DNA from: CAZHCA01 sp964530825
Lineage (GTDB): Bacteria > Bacteroidota > Bacteroidia > Chitinophagales > Saprospiraceae
Length of the DNA: 64,000 nucleotides
NCBI GenBank assembly: GCA_964530825.1
Contig: CAZHCA010000009.1
Coordinates: forward strand, 1-64,000
Reading direction: 5' to 3'
Made by a program: the position numbers and the translations under genes. The notes under the pieces were generated by a model, which searched no databases, was not told where the DNA came from, and was given only the letters and a program-made list of their open reading frames with translations. Below, piece by piece: positions 23,922 to 33,183 of this stretch (positions are counted from its first letter, which is position 1; each line of letters opens with the position of its first letter).

Positions 23922-24998
23922 TTATTTCACCAGCTGATGTAGCCACTGGCCTTCGCGCATACGTAACTGGAAAACATAGATTCCGGAAGCCAAATCCTGA
24001 CGAAGGGGCAGAAGCCATTGGTGTTCGCCTGTTGGGATTGTTCCAAGCCGGCCAATCTGAACGATCCGGCCGCTGGCATCCAGCAAAGTCCATCGGGCAT
24101 CGCGCAGGGGTTGATCCAGGGTGGCTTGTAAGCGTAGCGACGCGCCATCCGTGATGGGGTTGGGCAAAAGACCGAACCGACCGGGCAGGCCGCTCGCTTC
24201 TGTGGTATGGACTACGGGACTTTGCTCCAGTTCCTCACTAAAAGCCACATTAACTAGGTCGTAGCTGCCGTCCTGGTTTTCCTTCCAGATGATAGCGGCG
24301 ATGTAGATAGCCAGTTCATTCAGATCTTCATCGAAGGAGCGCATAGTTTCGATTTCAAATTCGGCCCCGGCTGGAGCACCCACCGGCGTTAGCAATTGCC
24401 CAAAGGTGTTGCCGGTCAGCTCGTATAGCAGGACATTGGTGTGGTTAGCTGCTGGGCCGCGACTGGCTTGCTCCTCCACTATATTTTGGCGAATGAAATA
24501 CAGCCCTAGACGGTACGTCCCTTCGCCCGACTGGAAAAATCGGGTTTTGGATTTAACCTTCAGCATTTGGGGCGCTGTCATCCACTCTAACCACAAGCCG
24601 GTCTGGGCTACCGGGCTGGTCTGGGCTCCGGCAGCTACCCGCTCCCGGATGATGGATTCCGTTTCTCCGCTGCCGTTACCAATGCGCTCTTCGTTGACGA
24701 AAAACAGGGGCTGTCCAAAGAAACTGCCGAAATTTTCGATGATGGTGTCGGCGGTCGGGCTGTAAAGCCGACTAAATTGATCGTAGTGGCCGTTGATGAC
24801 CAGGGCATCTTCGCCCAACTCTTCGGTCAGGCGTTTTTGCAAATCCCAGGCGCTGCCGCCACAGATCGTACACCAGGTAGCCGTACGCTTGGTTACCAGT
24901 GCAATCTGTGTCTCAGGGACCACAATTTCTGGGGTGCCCTGGGCGGCAAGGCTCACTAATCCCAGCAGGCAAAACGTAAAGAGTAACAGTCGATTCAT
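23922..24998 (-). CDS. Omp28-like exported protein with T9SS type A sorting domain
   Basis: A 358-residue protein with a signal peptide (cleavage after SLAAQ, residue 20), an Omp28-like thioredoxin-fold segment and a C-terminal secretion tail. TATWCTICGGSAWD around residue 40 holds a CxxC pair, and VINGHYDQFSRLYSP and LFFVNEERIG follow as in Omp28 proteins. The last ~80 residues, starting LLPNPITDGASLRL and ending IYVFQLRMREGQWLHQLVK, are a type A sorting domain, so it should cross the outer membrane by T9SS. It is the last gene of a probable lysC-tilS operon, 39 bases after tilS. Confidence 0.85.
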   Translation of the reverse strand: MNRLLLFTFCLLGLVSLAAQGTPEIVVPETQIALVTKRTATWCTICGGSAWDLQKRLTEELGEDALVINGHYDQFSRLYSPTADTIIENFGSFFGQPLFFVNEERIGNGSGETESIIRERVAAGAQTSPVAQTGLWLEWMTAPQMLKVKSKTRFFQSGEGTYRLGLYFIRQNIVEEQASRGPAANHTNVLLYELTGNTFGQLLTPVGAPAGAEFEIETMRSFDEDLNELAIYIAAIIWKENQDGSYDLVNVAFSEELEQSPVVHTTEASGLPGRFGLLPNPITDGASLRLQATLDQPLRDARWTLLDASGRIVQIGRLGTIPTGEHQWLLPLRQDLASGIYVFQLRMREGQWLHQLVK

Positions 24999-25037
24999 GG
25001 AATAATATTTTAGATGAAGGTTGAGCTGGTTCGGGAA

Positions 25038-26384
25038 TCAGCCTTTTAGTTTAAAAACAAGCTCCACATACCCGTCGGTAGCTGGTGTTATTTTAAATCG
25101 GTCGTCAATGCGATGGCCGACAACCCAGCAGATACGATCCCGGGCATCGACCAGCAGCCAAGCCCGCTTTTTATCAAAACGATTGATCTTTTCATCAGTA
25201 AAAAAATCCTGTACCTTTTTCATACCCCGCATGCCCAGGGGCCGAAAAACATCACCCGCCCGCCAGCGTCGCAATTGCAAGGGCCAGACCAACTGGTTCG
25301 TGTCCAGGAGCGCCACCCAAGGCTCCTGGTGCAGGTTAGCGGGCCGACCGGTATCGCGTACCTGCAAGCTAAGTATACCTTCCGCCAGGGTCAATTGCCG
25401 GACGTCCTGGGTTAGTAGATAAGCCGAAGCAAGAGGCTCAGCCAAGGACTCTACTAGGAGGTGAGTGCGATCCACGAGTAGCTGATGAGTGGCCGAATAC
25501 CACAAAGCACCCGGCTCGGTCGTATCCAGCGTTTGCCCCAACTGCTCCAGTTGATCGGGAAGAAAACCGTAGGGCATCAGCCATTCGTACAACAAGGTCG
25601 AGAAGGCTGGATGTTGACTAACGGAACGGTCGATCCGCCAGGTCTGGCCTTGCCAGGCAGTGTATTGGTCGCGTAAAATTGCGCTGCGCTCCTGAAACAG
25701 TAAATAGGCATCCTGCAGGGCCCGGAAGGTTCGTTTACTGGTCGTTTCCAGATTCGGGTTGATAGCCTTTAATTGAGGTACGAGATGGTGGCGAATTCGG
25801 TTGCGCTGGTAGGCATCTTCTGCATTCGAGGCATCCTCGCGAAACGGTAGGCTAAGGGTCTGCTGGTAAGAATCGATCTCAGACCGCTGGGTAAACATTA
25901 GGGGCCGGATGATGCGATCGCGCCGGGCTGGAATCCCCCGCAAGCCCCGCAAACCGGTTCCTTTGGCAAAGTTGTAGAGGAAGGTCTCCACGGCATCATC
26001 TAACTGATGGCCGGTAGCGACGAAATCATACCCCTTTGCCTGCCGGGTGGCCTCCAGCCACCGGTAGCGAAACGCACGTGCCGCCCCCTGAATCGACTGA
26101 TTGGTAACCGAGGCTTCTGTCGGGGTATCTAGAGAGGTGGTGTAGCAGGCAAAACCTAGCTCGCGTGCTAGCGCCCTGACGAATTCAGCATCGGCATCGG
26201 CCTCGGCCCCGCGCAATTGAAAATTAATATGGGCCAGTCCCGCCGGCAGGTCTGCCCGCTGAAAGAGATGCGCCATGACGACCGAATCGATGCCCCCACT
26301 TACGGCCAAAAGGTAACGGCTATCCCGGAAATCGGGGCCAATCAGTCCTTGCAGATGCCGGATAAAGTCTTGGAGTAGATCCAT
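25038..26384 (-). CDS. tilS: tRNA(Ile)-lysidine synthase
   Basis: A 448-residue protein of normal length for TilS. The N-type ATP pyrophosphatase motif AVSGGIDSVVMAHL is at residues 28-41, GAEADADAEFVRALARELG follows, and VATGHQLDDAVETFLYNFAKGTGLRGLRG gives the family signature. The C-terminal domain ends with PLGMRGMKKVQDFFTDEKI, which helps bind the tRNA acceptor stem. It converts the wobble C34 of tRNA-Ile(CAU) to lysidine using lysine and ATP. It starts 17 bases downstream of lysC, so the two are likely co-transcribed. Confidence 0.95.
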   Translation of the reverse strand: MDLLQDFIRHLQGLIGPDFRDSRYLLAVSGGIDSVVMAHLFQRADLPAGLAHINFQLRGAEADADAEFVRALARELGFACYTTSLDTPTEASVTNQSIQGAARAFRYRWLEATRQAKGYDFVATGHQLDDAVETFLYNFAKGTGLRGLRGIPARRDRIIRPLMFTQRSEIDSYQQTLSLPFREDASNAEDAYQRNRIRHHLVPQLKAINPNLETTSKRTFRALQDAYLLFQERSAILRDQYTAWQGQTWRIDRSVSQHPAFSTLLYEWLMPYGFLPDQLEQLGQTLDTTEPGALWYSATHQLLVDRTHLLVESLAEPLASAYLLTQDVRQLTLAEGILSLQVRDTGRPANLHQEPWVALLDTNQLVWPLQLRRWRAGDVFRPLGMRGMKKVQDFFTDEKINRFDKKRAWLLVDARDRICWVVGHRIDDRFKITPATDGYVELVFKLKG

Positions 26385-26401
26385 AGCGCTAACCGTTTAG
26401 G

Positions 26402-27709
26402 TTATTCCTGACGCATGGGCTTGCGCACCATGCGGGGCACGTCTTTTACCACCAGCTTGGCAGTGTTGCGAATGTGCTCTTCGAGCAGAATCATCTTACC
26501 GCGACTCAGTTCATCGAGGATGTCGCCATGGTAATGACGTACCGTGATCAACTCCAGGTCGCGATCGATCATCACCTTAAACTGGTCTTGGATCATAGCC
26601 GCAAAGCGGTCTACTTTGTTGTCAACATCGTTGACCACCACGTTAAAGCTGATGGCAGAATTCTGCATCATGTTTACTTGCAGGCGCAAGTCGGCAATTT
26701 TTGTGAACAGGTAGCTCATATGGTGCTCGGCCACGAAAGAGAAGTCGCGAGTGGAAATTTGCAGAATAGCCTGTTCTTGCTCCACCGCGACCATGGGCGG
26801 ATACTTGTCCCCTACCTCGTCGGAGATATAGGTCCCCTCCCCCGCCGGGTCGATAAAGGATTTCACAAAAAGGGGGATGCTCTTATTTTGCAAAGGCTTG
26901 ATCGTTTTCGGGTGGATCACCTTGGCGCCGTAATAGGTCATCTCGATAGCTTCTTTGTAAGAAAGGCGGTCGATCTTCACTACGTTGTCGAACAGGCGGG
27001 GATCGGCCGTAAGTACGCCGGGCACATCCTTCCAGATGGTCATATCCTCCGCATCGAGGCAATAAGAAAAGATGGCTCCTGTATAGTCCGATCCTTCGCG
27101 GCCCAGGGTGGTAGTAAAGTTCTCCGTTGTACTCCCAATAAAGCCTTGGGTGATCACAAAGCCCCCATTTTCCAGCATAGGCTTTACGGTACGGTTAGCA
27201 CGCTCGGTGGTTGCGGGCCACTGCACCCAGCCTTCTCGAAAGATATTGTCGGTGAGGATGATATCGCGGGCGTCCAGCCACTGGGTGGGCAAGTTCTCTT
27301 TATTGAGAAAAGCATGTACGATCCGCGACGAAACCAGTTCACCTACCGAAACGATCTGATCATACATATAATCGTAATTATCGTGGGGAGGCTCTTCTAA
27401 CACCCACTCAATCTCGACAAAGCTATCGTTGATGGTGGCAAAAATTTCCTTATCGCCTCCAAAAAGCTCCTGCGCGATGCGGTAATGGTCTTCCTTAACG
27501 GCATTCAACAGCTCAAATGCCTGGCCGTTGCTGGCGGCGTGCGCTTCGACTACTTCTTCCAACGCGTTGGTCGTTTTGCCGATAGCCGAAACGACGATCA
27601 ACAGCGGCTGCTCGCGATAATTTTGCAAAATATCGGCTACATTGCGAATACGCTCCGGCTCCCGCAAAGAAGCACCACCGAATTTGAATACCCGGTATGG
27701 TTTTTTCAT
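26402..27709 (-). CDS. lysC: aspartate kinase, monofunctional
   Basis: A 435-residue aspartokinase starting YRVFKFGGASLREPERI, which contains the KFGG substrate-binding motif. TTTLGREGSDYTGAIFSYCLD is the ATP/aspartate site, and VPGVLTADPR with YGAKVIHPKTIKPLQNKSIP completes the catalytic domain. The C-terminal ~140 residues form the ACT regulatory region, where threonine or lysine feedback is usual. It makes aspartyl phosphate for lysine, threonine and methionine. An exact TATCTTTG promoter box is at 27758-27765, and tilS follows. Confidence 0.94.
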   Translation of the reverse strand: MKKPYRVFKFGGASLREPERIRNVADILQNYREQPLLIVVSAIGKTTNALEEVVEAHAASNGQAFELLNAVKEDHYRIAQELFGGDKEIFATINDSFVEIEWVLEEPPHDNYDYMYDQIVSVGELVSSRIVHAFLNKENLPTQWLDARDIILTDNIFREGWVQWPATTERANRTVKPMLENGGFVITQGFIGSTTENFTTTLGREGSDYTGAIFSYCLDAEDMTIWKDVPGVLTADPRLFDNVVKIDRLSYKEAIEMTYYGAKVIHPKTIKPLQNKSIPLFVKSFIDPAGEGTYISDEVGDKYPPMVAVEQEQAILQISTRDFSFVAEHHMSYLFTKIADLRLQVNMMQNSAISFNVVVNDVDNKVDRFAAMIQDQFKVMIDRDLELITVRHYHGDILDELSRGKMILLEEHIRNTAKLVVKDVPRMVRKPMRQE

Positions 27710-27757
27710 AGATCGAAACCTATCTTTTACAACTAGAATTTACAGTAAATAAGAGGG

Positions 27758-27765
27758 CAAAGATA
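27758..27765 (-). promoter_or_regulatory. TAnnTTTG promoter box for lysC-tilS
   Basis: Minus strand TATCTTTG, an exact consensus match, 49 bases upstream of the lysC start. Confidence 0.6.
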
Positions 27766-27867
27766 GGGAAAATTGATTAGGGCCCGGGGTGTTTTGATTC
27801 ATCCGCACGAGCACCCCAGGCAATACCAACCGAAAGCCTTCCGGGTTTTCGTAATTCCCGTCCATAC

Positions 27868-28577
27868 CTAACCTTCACCCGCGCGCACCACTGAATACAT
27901 CAGCACCACCTTGGTGGCCAGGTCGAAAGGTAGAAAAGCGATGACTTCACCGTCGAGGTTCAAAACGCCCAGCGCAGCGGGCGTCAATATCCAGATGAGG
28001 GGAAAAGCAAGCGATACCCCTACAAAGATAACTGCATACCGGCGGAAGGTTTTCAATCGTTGGTAACCAATATGCAGTTGCCGGGCGTAAGTGGGTATGC
28101 CGGCGAGGAGCAGTCCGATTGCTCCAAGATAGGCCAGTGAACCGTATCCGTACCATATCCAACTCACGGTAATGTTGGTCTGCAAGCCTGCCCATAACCC
28201 ACCCAGCATAGTAAGTACATCGGCAGCCAGTAACAGAATGACCAGCGGCATAATTTTTTTGGCAGGGGTCCCAGAAGAAGTAGGATGTTCAGAAGGATAA
28301 GTGGCGTACCGAAACAAGCATCTATCCAACGGGCAACGTGAAATATGCGCCCATCTGATAACTGCACAACCCCGGTACCTAAGAAAATAGATAAATAAGT
28401 GGTTCCAGTAAGAATCGGCACTAAGGCGGCCAGCAGGGCTTGCCAGCTAGGATCCCCAAACCCGATCAACTTGCGCACCTGCACCGATACGGCCCAGGCA
28501 AAAACGAGCATACCAATGATCAATGCAATCATCCCAGGGGTGGTCAGACCATTATCTGCGCCTTCTATCCACTGCAT
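27868..28577 (-). pseudogene. bacteriorhodopsin-like microbial rhodopsin, split by a frameshift at a seven-A run
   Basis: The minus strand encodes a seven-helix protein in two frames. The first part (28577 down to 28254) has LVPILTGTTYLSIFLGTG and ARWIDACFGTPLILLN, matching helices B and C of bacteriorhodopsin. The second (28254 to 27868) has FPLIWILTPAALGVL (helix F) and FLPFDLATKVVLMYS (helix G), where Asp219 and Lys223 correspond to Asp212 and the retinal-binding Lys216. The junction is CCA AAA AAA; a -1 shift there gives 236 residues, the family's usual length. Asp86 keeps the counterion (D85), but T89 is Gly90, D96 is Asn97, W86 is Ala87 and W182 is Ser189. The cause may be mutation, sequencing error or programmed frameshifting. 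A promoter box lies at 28599-28606. Confidence 0.85.
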
Positions 28578-28598
28578 GGCGTCCTTTTTTTATTCGAA

Positions 28599-28606
28599 GC
28601 AAAATA
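28599..28606 (-). promoter_or_regulatory. TAnnTTTG promoter box upstream of the rhodopsin gene
   Basis: Minus strand TATTTTGC has TATTTTG in place; it fits TAnnTTTG with one mismatch. A TTTTG lies about 20 bases further upstream, as expected for the -33 element. The start codon is 21 bases away. Confidence 0.45.
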
Positions 28607-28936
28607 CTTGGACATTCTGTTCAAAACCGGGTGTAGTCTAATTCCAGAACCTGACCAGATCCTAAGCTACAGCGCTTTAAGAGGAGCTAAACGAATTAAT
28701 TAGCCATGTGTACAAACGGAACCCAAAAGAACCTTGCTTTAACTGCATGCCAAGCTGCACGGGATCTCATTTAACAAGGTAAAGGTATTGTAAGGTAAAA
28801 GTAGAAAAGGCAGATCGACTAGATTCGTTCGACCGACGATACCGGGGGCCTGCTATTTTACGCCCTTCGAATGTAAAATAAAAAGCATGAAATTCTCTAA
28901 AAATTAAGTACCTTCAATCAAATAACCACTTAATCC
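28607..28936. other. intergenic region without a recognisable gene
   Basis: About 330 bases between divergently transcribed genes (rhodopsin on the minus strand, exported protein on the plus strand). Apart from the rhodopsin promoter box next to it I see no gene, repeat or RNA structure. Confidence 0.5.
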
Positions 28937-29842
28937 ATGCGCATTCCCTTATTCCTGCTGTGCGGTTTTCTCCTTTTGGTCGGTCCTTTACGCAGTCAAC
29001 AAACTGGCAAAGTACGTTATCCTAGCCTTGGTATCTCATTTACTATCCCGGAGGGTTGGGTCGGTCAGGAAGGAGATGGGATCTACCTGATGGGAAGCAA
29101 CACCCTACCCGGATTCATCATACTGGCGCCCTCGCAAGAGCAATCTCTGGATGCTATGCGCCAGGAAGCCCGGTCGGGGCTAGTCGACCAGGCCTCCGGG
29201 ACGCAACTACAGCTCCAATCTGAAATAGTGGCATTATCGGACCAGGCCATCGGTGGTGAATTTAGCGGGCAATTAGAATACCAGCCCGCCAGGGCCTACG
29301 TCATTGGGGCCTTCAATCCCTACGGCCAGAGTATAACGATCATGGCGGCCACACTTGAGAATGCCTACTCTGAACAGTATTCAGCTATTGCCAAGAAAGT
29401 ATGGCGTAGCCTGGAGTTTGAGCGTCCAGAATTACCCCCGGTAGTCGACGATTGGCAAGAGCGCCTCAATGGGGTACGCCTGACCTACATGGAATCCTAT
29501 AGCTCTATTGACTATTCTAACCCCGGCTATACTTCGGGCGGAGGCTATTCAAAGGAGGAGCGCATTGATCTGTGCCCAGAGGGGTATTTCAATTACAACG
29601 ACCAATTTAACATGAGCGCCAGCGCACCTTCGGTTAGTGGCAGTAAGAAAAGCCGCCAGCGTGGCGGTGGGGATTGGACAGTAAGCGCCAATACCGCTGG
29701 CGAGCCGGTCTTGCGATTACAATTCCACACTGGCGAAATATACGAGTATGTACTTTCTCGCGAGGGCGATAAAACCTTCCTCAATGGCAAGCGCTACTAT
29801 CGCACCTGGACCGGAGATAATGCCCCTAATTGCGGGGAATAA
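28937..29842 (+). CDS. hypothetical exported protein
   Basis: A 301-residue protein with a signal peptide (MRIPLFLLCGFLLLVG, cleavage after LRSQ). The N-terminal part, YPSLGISFTIPEGWVGQEGDG, resembles the opening of PsbP/DUF1795-like domains, which recur in bacterial secreted proteins. A Ser/Gly/Arg-rich linker near residues 195-250 leads to a small beta domain ending RLQFHTGEIYEYVLSREGD. Cysteines are few (one in DLCPEG, one near the end). I cannot name a function; a periplasmic or outer-membrane-associated role is likely. Confidence 0.7.
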   Translation: MRIPLFLLCGFLLLVGPLRSQQTGKVRYPSLGISFTIPEGWVGQEGDGIYLMGSNTLPGFIILAPSQEQSLDAMRQEARSGLVDQASGTQLQLQSEIVALSDQAIGGEFSGQLEYQPARAYVIGAFNPYGQSITIMAATLENAYSEQYSAIAKKVWRSLEFERPELPPVVDDWQERLNGVRLTYMESYSSIDYSNPGYTSGGGYSKEERIDLCPEGYFNYNDQFNMSASAPSVSGSKKSRQRGGGDWTVSANTAGEPVLRLQFHTGEIYEYVLSREGDKTFLNGKRYYRTWTGDNAPNCGE

Positions 29843-30295
29843 GATGCCAGTCCCCTCTTAGGGTTGGATATCGCACTCAAATCGCCTGCGTCGCGGTTGA
29901 TACCGGATTTCAGAATCTGCACTACCCTAGGTCGGTTAAATGATCCGATTGGTTCTGCTCCGTATTTCAGTATTCAGGTCGAGCCGGTCCCACAAATTGA
30001 ATATTGGGAATGGTTCAACTCAATCAAAATTATTACAATTCTGTGGTTGTAGCTTGAAAGAAGCCTGCACCTTTTTAAGGAACAAAAAAGCGTCTATTCT
30101 TAGAAAAAAGAATCGGCGTAAGTAACACTTGCTCCACATGAAAGCGCTTATTTAGATCCAATTGCACAGCCTAATCAACTATGGCAATAAATCGTATTCT
30201 GCCGATGACGCGCTAAATGATTTTTCCACACAAATTGAAGGTTAGATCCACTATTTGGGGTGCACAAGCATGGAAAGTGACATGTAGAAAAAGCT
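29843..30295. other. AT-rich intergenic region
   Basis: About 450 bases between convergent genes with many stop codons in all frames. A short run near 30180-30240 reads like coding sequence (YGNKSYSADDALNDFSTQIEG) without a start and may be a remnant, but I cannot assign it. No terminator with a clear T-run is visible. Confidence 0.5.
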
Positions 30296-31462
30296 TTAAG
30301 AGACAATTTTTACCAAACGCTGCATCGCTCGCCATCCCAGGACGGGCCCAGGTAACAACAGCCAGTATGCCCATGCGCCCAGCGGGACAGTCAACGCCAG
30401 CAGGGTGATACTCCCGATTGTAATGGCAAAACCAATCGAATTCACGATCGTAAGGGCGGAACCCACGTAGTCGCTCGGCGCCGTGCGTGCGACTAGAGTT
30501 GAAAACTGCGGGGAATCACCCACTACGCTAAAGCCCCACACGATCCAAAGCGGCAGCGCCAGCTGCCACCACTCGAGGTACAATACTATGGGCGTCAAAA
30601 AACAGCAGATTCCGGAGGCGATCAACATCCCATTCGCCACCCGGGCACTGCCGATACGCAGACTACGGTACCCGCCCCAGACACATCCTATGCCGCCCAG
30701 AGCGATAATAACAAACGACCAAAGCGATATGCCGCCCGCCAGTAAACTCATACCTGGGGCGATGCTTTTTAACAACACCGGTACGAAGGCCCAAAAGGCA
30801 TACAACTCCCACATGTGACCGAAATACCCCAAAGCGGCTGACCGGAAATTGGGATAGCGGAAAATCTCGGCGATAGCCCGGGGGGAAAATTGGCTGCCAC
30901 GCTTGCGGTTGGGACCGTCGCCCACCCCGAAGTACAGCAGACCGCCGCCTAGGACCGACAGCCCCGAGGTAAATAGAAAAACGAACTGCCAACTTAGTTC
31001 CCCGCTCAAGGCTTGCAGCAAATGCGGGAAGGCCGTACCCAACACCAATGCGCCTACCAGATACCCCAGGGCTAGCCCCAGCCCTTCGCGGTACCAGTCA
31101 CTGGCAATCTTCATGCCTACCGGGTAGATACCGGCCAAAAAAAATCCGGTAAGCAAACGCAAAACCAACAGCACCATTAATTGCCCAGGAAACAGCAGGG
31201 CTAAGCCGTTGGCCAATGCCCCCATTTGGGCACAAACCAAAAACACGCCCACCGGCGAAAAGCGATCGGCAATCGTAAGCACCGCAAAAAGGAGCGTGCC
31301 GGCAATGAACCCCAACTGTACCGCCGAAGTTAATTGTCCTAACGCACGGAGCGACCAACCATAGGTAGCTTGCAAATCGGGCAGCACGGCGTTGCCGGCA
31401 AACCAAAGGGAGGTACCAGCAAATTGCGCAAAAACGATAAGGGGCAAAAGGTGTGGACGCAT
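30296..31462 (-). CDS. major facilitator superfamily transporter
   Basis: A 388-residue protein with about twelve hydrophobic helices and MFS landmarks: a first helix FAQFAGTSLWFAGNAVLPDL, a loop with ADRFSPVGVFLV in the place of the motif A region, and GYLVGALVLGTAFPHLL in helix 5. The length fits 12-helix MFS permeases. It sits alone between a convergent exported protein and a pseudouridine synthase, so the substrate cannot be deduced from context. Drug, sugar or anion export or uptake are all possible. Confidence 0.87.
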   Translation of the reverse strand: MRPHLLPLIVFAQFAGTSLWFAGNAVLPDLQATYGWSLRALGQLTSAVQLGFIAGTLLFAVLTIADRFSPVGVFLVCAQMGALANGLALLFPGQLMVLLVLRLLTGFFLAGIYPVGMKIASDWYREGLGLALGYLVGALVLGTAFPHLLQALSGELSWQFVFLFTSGLSVLGGGLLYFGVGDGPNRKRGSQFSPRAIAEIFRYPNFRSAALGYFGHMWELYAFWAFVPVLLKSIAPGMSLLAGGISLWSFVIIALGGIGCVWGGYRSLRIGSARVANGMLIASGICCFLTPIVLYLEWWQLALPLWIVWGFSVVGDSPQFSTLVARTAPSDYVGSALTIVNSIGFAITIGSITLLALTVPLGAWAYWLLLPGPVLGWRAMQRLVKIVS

Positions 31463-31556
31463 GGCTCAAAGCCGATTTAAATATTCAGGATGGTTCTTTT
31501 TACAGGAAGAGGCCTATCCTCCGAATGCACTGGGGGTATTACACGACCACCTACAT

Positions 31557-32258
31557 CTACCGCGCCAATTCCCCAAACAAAGCCCAGTTCCGACTATCTG
31601 GCAGCTCGGCCTCGATGCGTACGGGCAGGTTCTTGACCGGATGCTCGAAAGCTAGACTACGGCAGTGCAGATCGATAGAGCCGTCACGGTTGGGTTGCGG
31701 AGCGCCGTATTTAATATCTCCTTCGATCGGGCAACCAATTTTGGACAGCTGCACGCGGATCTGGTGGGGCCGACCAGTCTCTAGCTCGACTTGTATCAGG
31801 TGGCGTCCGTTGAGTTCGCCGATCAGCTCGTAGCGCAGGCGGGCCTCCTTGGCACCGGCAGCCTGGGCGCGATTACTCATGGTATCAAAAGCCTGGGCAA
31901 CGTTGCGCTCGCGGTCCTTACCTACGAAATGCTTCAAGCTTCCCACAATGGGTTCAGGGCGCTTGCGGGTCACCGCCCAGTAGACCTTCTCCACTTGACG
32001 TTTCTTGAACAGTTCATTCATACGCGCGAGGCCTTTGCTGGTGCGGGCGAAAAGTAAGGCACCACTTACCGGCCGGTCCAGCCGGTGAATGACCCCCAAA
32101 AAGACGTCGCCCGGCTTGTCGTAGCGAACTTTGATGTAATCTTTGACGTATTCGGTAAGAGGTACATCCTCCGTCACATCGCCCTGAACTAGGTAGCCGG
32201 CCGGCTTGTTTATGGCGATCAAGTGATTGTCTTCGTACAGCACCTGCAAATCCATCAT
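31557..32258 (-). CDS. RluA-family pseudouridine synthase
   Basis: A 233-residue catalytic domain without an S4 domain. It starts VLYEDNHLIAINKPAGYLVQGD and carries the active-site motif GVIHRLDRPVSGALLFART (the Asp of HRLDR is catalytic), then GRPHQIRVQLSKIGCPIEGD near the C-terminus. RluA-family enzymes convert specific uridines in rRNA or tRNA to pseudouridine; the exact target cannot be read from sequence. It is transcribed away from mqnD, with starts only 38 bases apart. Confidence 0.92.
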   Translation of the reverse strand: MMDLQVLYEDNHLIAINKPAGYLVQGDVTEDVPLTEYVKDYIKVRYDKPGDVFLGVIHRLDRPVSGALLFARTSKGLARMNELFKKRQVEKVYWAVTRKRPEPIVGSLKHFVGKDRERNVAQAFDTMSNRAQAAGAKEARLRYELIGELNGRHLIQVELETGRPHQIRVQLSKIGCPIEGDIKYGAPQPNRDGSIDLHCRSLAFEHPVKNLPVRIEAELPDSRNWALFGELAR

Positions 32259-32267
32259 ACCCTAATT

Positions 32268-32275
32268 TATTTTTG
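32268..32275 (+). promoter_or_regulatory. TAnnTTTG promoter box for mqnD
   Basis: Exact TATTTTTG 21 bases upstream of the mqnD start, which would leave a very short leader. Confidence 0.6.
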
Positions 32276-32295
32276 CCGCAAAATAACGTAAAAAT

Positions 32296-33123
32296 ATGCG
32301 ACTCACCCTTGGTTTTTCTCCATGCCCTAACGATACCTTCATCTTCGATGCTCTACTGCACGGTAAAATCGACACCGAAGGCCTGACCTTCGACCTCCAA
32401 TTGGCCGATGTCGAGGAGCTGAACCGCCGTGCCTTCGAGGGCAACCTTCAAATTACCAAACTCAGCTACCACGCCTATGCCTATCTCACCGAGCATTATG
32501 TCTTATTAGACGCTGGCAGTGCCTTGGGCAATAATTGCGGACCGTTATTGATTGCAAAGAAAAAGTTAACGGAGGAAGAGATTTTTACGTCTAAAATAGC
32601 GATTCCAGGAAAATATACGACGGCGAATTTCTTACTGGGCCTTGCCTATCCGCAAGCGACGCACAAATACCCCTATTTATTTTCTGACATTGAAGATGCA
32701 GTGCTCCACGGCGAAATGGATGCGGGCCTGATCATCCACGAAAATCGCTTCACCTATGCTGAAAAGGGCCTGGTCAAACTGATCGACCTAGGCGAATACT
32801 GGGAAAACGCCACCAGCATGCCGATTCCCCTGGGCGGCATTGTCATCGACCGCCGGTTGCCGCGCAAGGTCCAAGAAACCGTGAACCGCGTACTCGGCCG
32901 CAGCGTTGCCTACGCACTGGACCACCCGCAGTCGGCCATCAACTTCGTGCGTACGCACGCCCAGGAAATGGAAGAGGAAGTGATGTACCAACACATCCAC
33001 CTGTACGTCAACGACTTCACCCGTAACCTAGGCGAGCAGGGTCGCGCCGCAGTGCAGCTCCTCTTTAATAAAGCCCGGCAACGGGAAGTCATCCCTACCA
33101 CCGACCAGCCACTTTTTTTGTAG
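32296..33123 (+). CDS. mqnD: 1,4-dihydroxy-6-naphthoate synthase
   Basis: A 275-residue protein matching MqnD of the futalosine route to menaquinone. It starts LTLGFSPCPNDTFIFDALLHGKID, then KLSYHAYAYL and GSALGNNCGPLLIAKK, all characteristic of the periplasmic-binding-like fold that MqnD uses as an enzyme; DAGLIIHENRFTY near residue 145 has the catalytic His. It converts cyclic dehypoxanthinyl futalosine to dihydroxynaphthoate. A UbiA-type prenyltransferase for a later step lies 5 kb away (37997-38857). The other mqn genes are not in the window. Confidence 0.93.
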   Translation: MRLTLGFSPCPNDTFIFDALLHGKIDTEGLTFDLQLADVEELNRRAFEGNLQITKLSYHAYAYLTEHYVLLDAGSALGNNCGPLLIAKKKLTEEEIFTSKIAIPGKYTTANFLLGLAYPQATHKYPYLFSDIEDAVLHGEMDAGLIIHENRFTYAEKGLVKLIDLGEYWENATSMPIPLGGIVIDRRLPRKVQETVNRVLGRSVAYALDHPQSAINFVRTHAQEMEEEVMYQHIHLYVNDFTRNLGEQGRAAVQLLFNKARQREVIPTTDQPLFL

Positions 33124-33183
33124 GCCGAAAAAATAATGCCTATTGCAGAAAAAAATTAATAAAAACCAGCATATGAACTGCCA

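Noticed and set aside
30180..30240. Coding-like run YGNKSYSADDALNDFSTQIEG in the gap before the MFS gene
   Set aside because: Too short, no start, no recognisable family; noted only as a possible remnant.
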